A stretch of DNA of 5,872 bases, taken from Solirubrobacterales bacterium (lineage in GTDB: Bacteria > Actinomycetota > Thermoleophilia > Solirubrobacterales > Solirubrobacteraceae). A model generated the notes under the pieces. The model saw nothing but the letters and a program-made list of their open reading frames with translations, searched no databases and was not told where the DNA came from. The DNA lies in the NCBI GenBank assembly GCA_016215085.1, contig JACRMD010000276.1, positions 1-5,872 of the forward strand, read 5' to 3'. The position numbers were made by a program, and so were the translations under genes. Shown here piece by piece: positions 5,124 to 5,872 of the stretch. Position 1 is the stretch's first letter, and every line of letters starts with the position of its first letter.

Positions 5124-5872
5124 ATGGCCGACGCCGACCTCGTCGAGCGCGATCGCGAGCTGCAGTCCCTCGGGACGCTGGTCGCGCGCGCCGCGGCGGG
5201 CGAGGGGCGCCTGGCGCTCATCGAGGGGCCGGCGGGCATCGGCAAGAGCCGGCTGCTCGCCGAGGCGCGCCGCCAGGCCGCCGATGCCGGGATGCTCGTG
5301 CTCGCCGCGCGGGCCGGCGAGCTCGAGCGCGAGTTCCCGTTCGGCGCGGTGCGCCAGCTGCTCGAGGGCGAGCTCGCCGACGAGGCGCGGCGCGCGCGCC
5401 TGCTGTCCGGCGCGGCGGCCGGCGCGGCGGCCGTGTTCGGCGACGTCGCCCAGCAGCCGGCCGGCCCCGAGCCCGAGGACGCGTCCTTCGCCGCGCTGCA
5501 CGGCCTGTTCTGGCTCGTGCTCAACCTCGCCGCCGAGCGCCCCGTGCTGCTGGCCGTCGACGACCTGCACTGGTGCGACCGGCCGTCGCTGCGCTTCATC
5601 GCCTACCTCGCCCGGCGCCTGGAGGACGTGCCGGTGCTGCTGGCCGCCAGCTGGCGCACGACCGACCCGGGCACCGACCCGGTGCTGCTCAGCGAGCTCG
5701 CGCAGGACCCCGACGTGGCCGCGGTCCGCCCCGGCCCGCTGACCGAGGCGGCGGTCGCCGAGGTCGTCCGCGCGGCGCTCGGCCCCGCGGCCGAGGCCGC
5801 ATTCTGCGCCGCCTGCCACGGCGCGACGGGCGGCAACCCGCTGCTGCTGCGCCAGCTGCTGCGCGCGCTGGA
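5124..5872 (+). CDS. N-terminal part of a LAL-type (LuxR-family) AAA ATPase regulator, runs off window
   Basis: From ATG 5124 the frame is open to the window end (249 full codons, no stop). It opens with LVERDRELQSL (6-16), like the LVGR-x-x-EL start of AAA_16-type ATPases. A Walker A motif GPAGIGKS follows at 35-42, and a Walker B with the family extension VLLAVDDLHWCD at 141-152. Later comes ATGGNPLLLRQLL (234-246), the GGNP motif typical of this group near the end of the nucleotide-binding domain. This architecture is the N-terminal third of large ATP-binding LuxR-type (LAL) regulators of about 900 residues, whose C-terminus would carry a LuxR helix-turn-helix. The related alternative is an adenylate-cyclase or BTAD-linked ATPase; the missing 3' part decides. 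No membrane segment is seen. The start follows the divergent acetyltransferase fragment by 23 bases. ATG 5113 is in another frame, which lacks these motifs. Confidence 0.85.
   Translation, partial: MADADLVERDRELQSLGTLVARAAAGEGRLALIEGPAGIGKSRLLAEARRQAADAGMLVLAARAGELEREFPFGAVRQLLEGELADEARRARLLSGAAAGAAAVFGDVAQQPAGPEPEDASFAALHGLFWLVLNLAAERPVLLAVDDLHWCDRPSLRFIAYLARRLEDVPVLLAASWRTTDPGTDPVLLSELAQDPDVAAVRPGPLTEAAVAEVVRAALGPAAEAAFCAACHGATGGNPLLLRQLLRAL

Noticed and set aside
5029..5742. A + strand 237-codon frame overlapping the ATPase gene
   Set aside because: Its translation is Arg/Ser/Pro-rich and motif-free, while the frame starting at 5124 carries Walker A, Walker B and GGNP motifs.

Overview
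This window is a segment of the bacterial S10-spc ribosomal protein locus from a very G+C-rich organism, followed by a short junction region and the start of an unrelated gene. In order on the + strand it holds the 3' end of rpmC (L29), then rpsQ (S17), rplN (L14), rplX (L24), rplE (L5), rpsN (S14, zinc type), rpsH (S8), rplF (L6), rplR (L18), rpsE (S5), rpmD (L30) and rplO (L15). The order is canonical. The genes are nearly contiguous: gaps are 0 to 11 bases and four junctions overlap by 1 to 4 bases, so the block almost certainly works as one translationally coupled transcript. No promoter for it is visible, so the promoter probably lies upstream of base 1.

Third codon positions are almost all G or C. 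S14 is the short four-cysteine form, S17 has a long N-terminal extension as in actinobacteria, and the downstream ATPase resembles large LuxR-family ATP-binding regulators. Together these suggest an actinomycetote, possibly of class Thermoleophilia. This placement is inference from remembered family patterns, not from a search.

The ribosomal proteins are ordinary in their cores, but three carry unusual low-complexity tails. S17 has about 133 extra N-terminal residues (an acidic Ala/Glu/Pro half, then a basic half with an internal repeat). S5 has an acidic C-terminal tail of about 40 residues with no Lys or Arg. L15 has a short acidic N-terminal leader.

The notable part is 4951-5123. The operon stops after rplO at a strong 13-bp hairpin with a GAGA tetraloop. 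secY, which follows rplO in most bacteria, is absent from the rest of the window. Immediately after the hairpin, on the - strand, lie 30 codons that read like the N-terminus of a GNAT acetyltransferase (5100 down to 5011). Similarity stops at a 7-bp tandem repeat against the terminator, so this looks like a decapitated gene fragment at a rearrangement breakpoint. Twenty-three bases beyond its start codon, a divergent + strand gene begins at 5124. It encodes a Walker-type ATPase resembling LAL regulators and runs off the window end. I see no RNA gene, CRISPR array, insertion sequence or clearly new molecular system.
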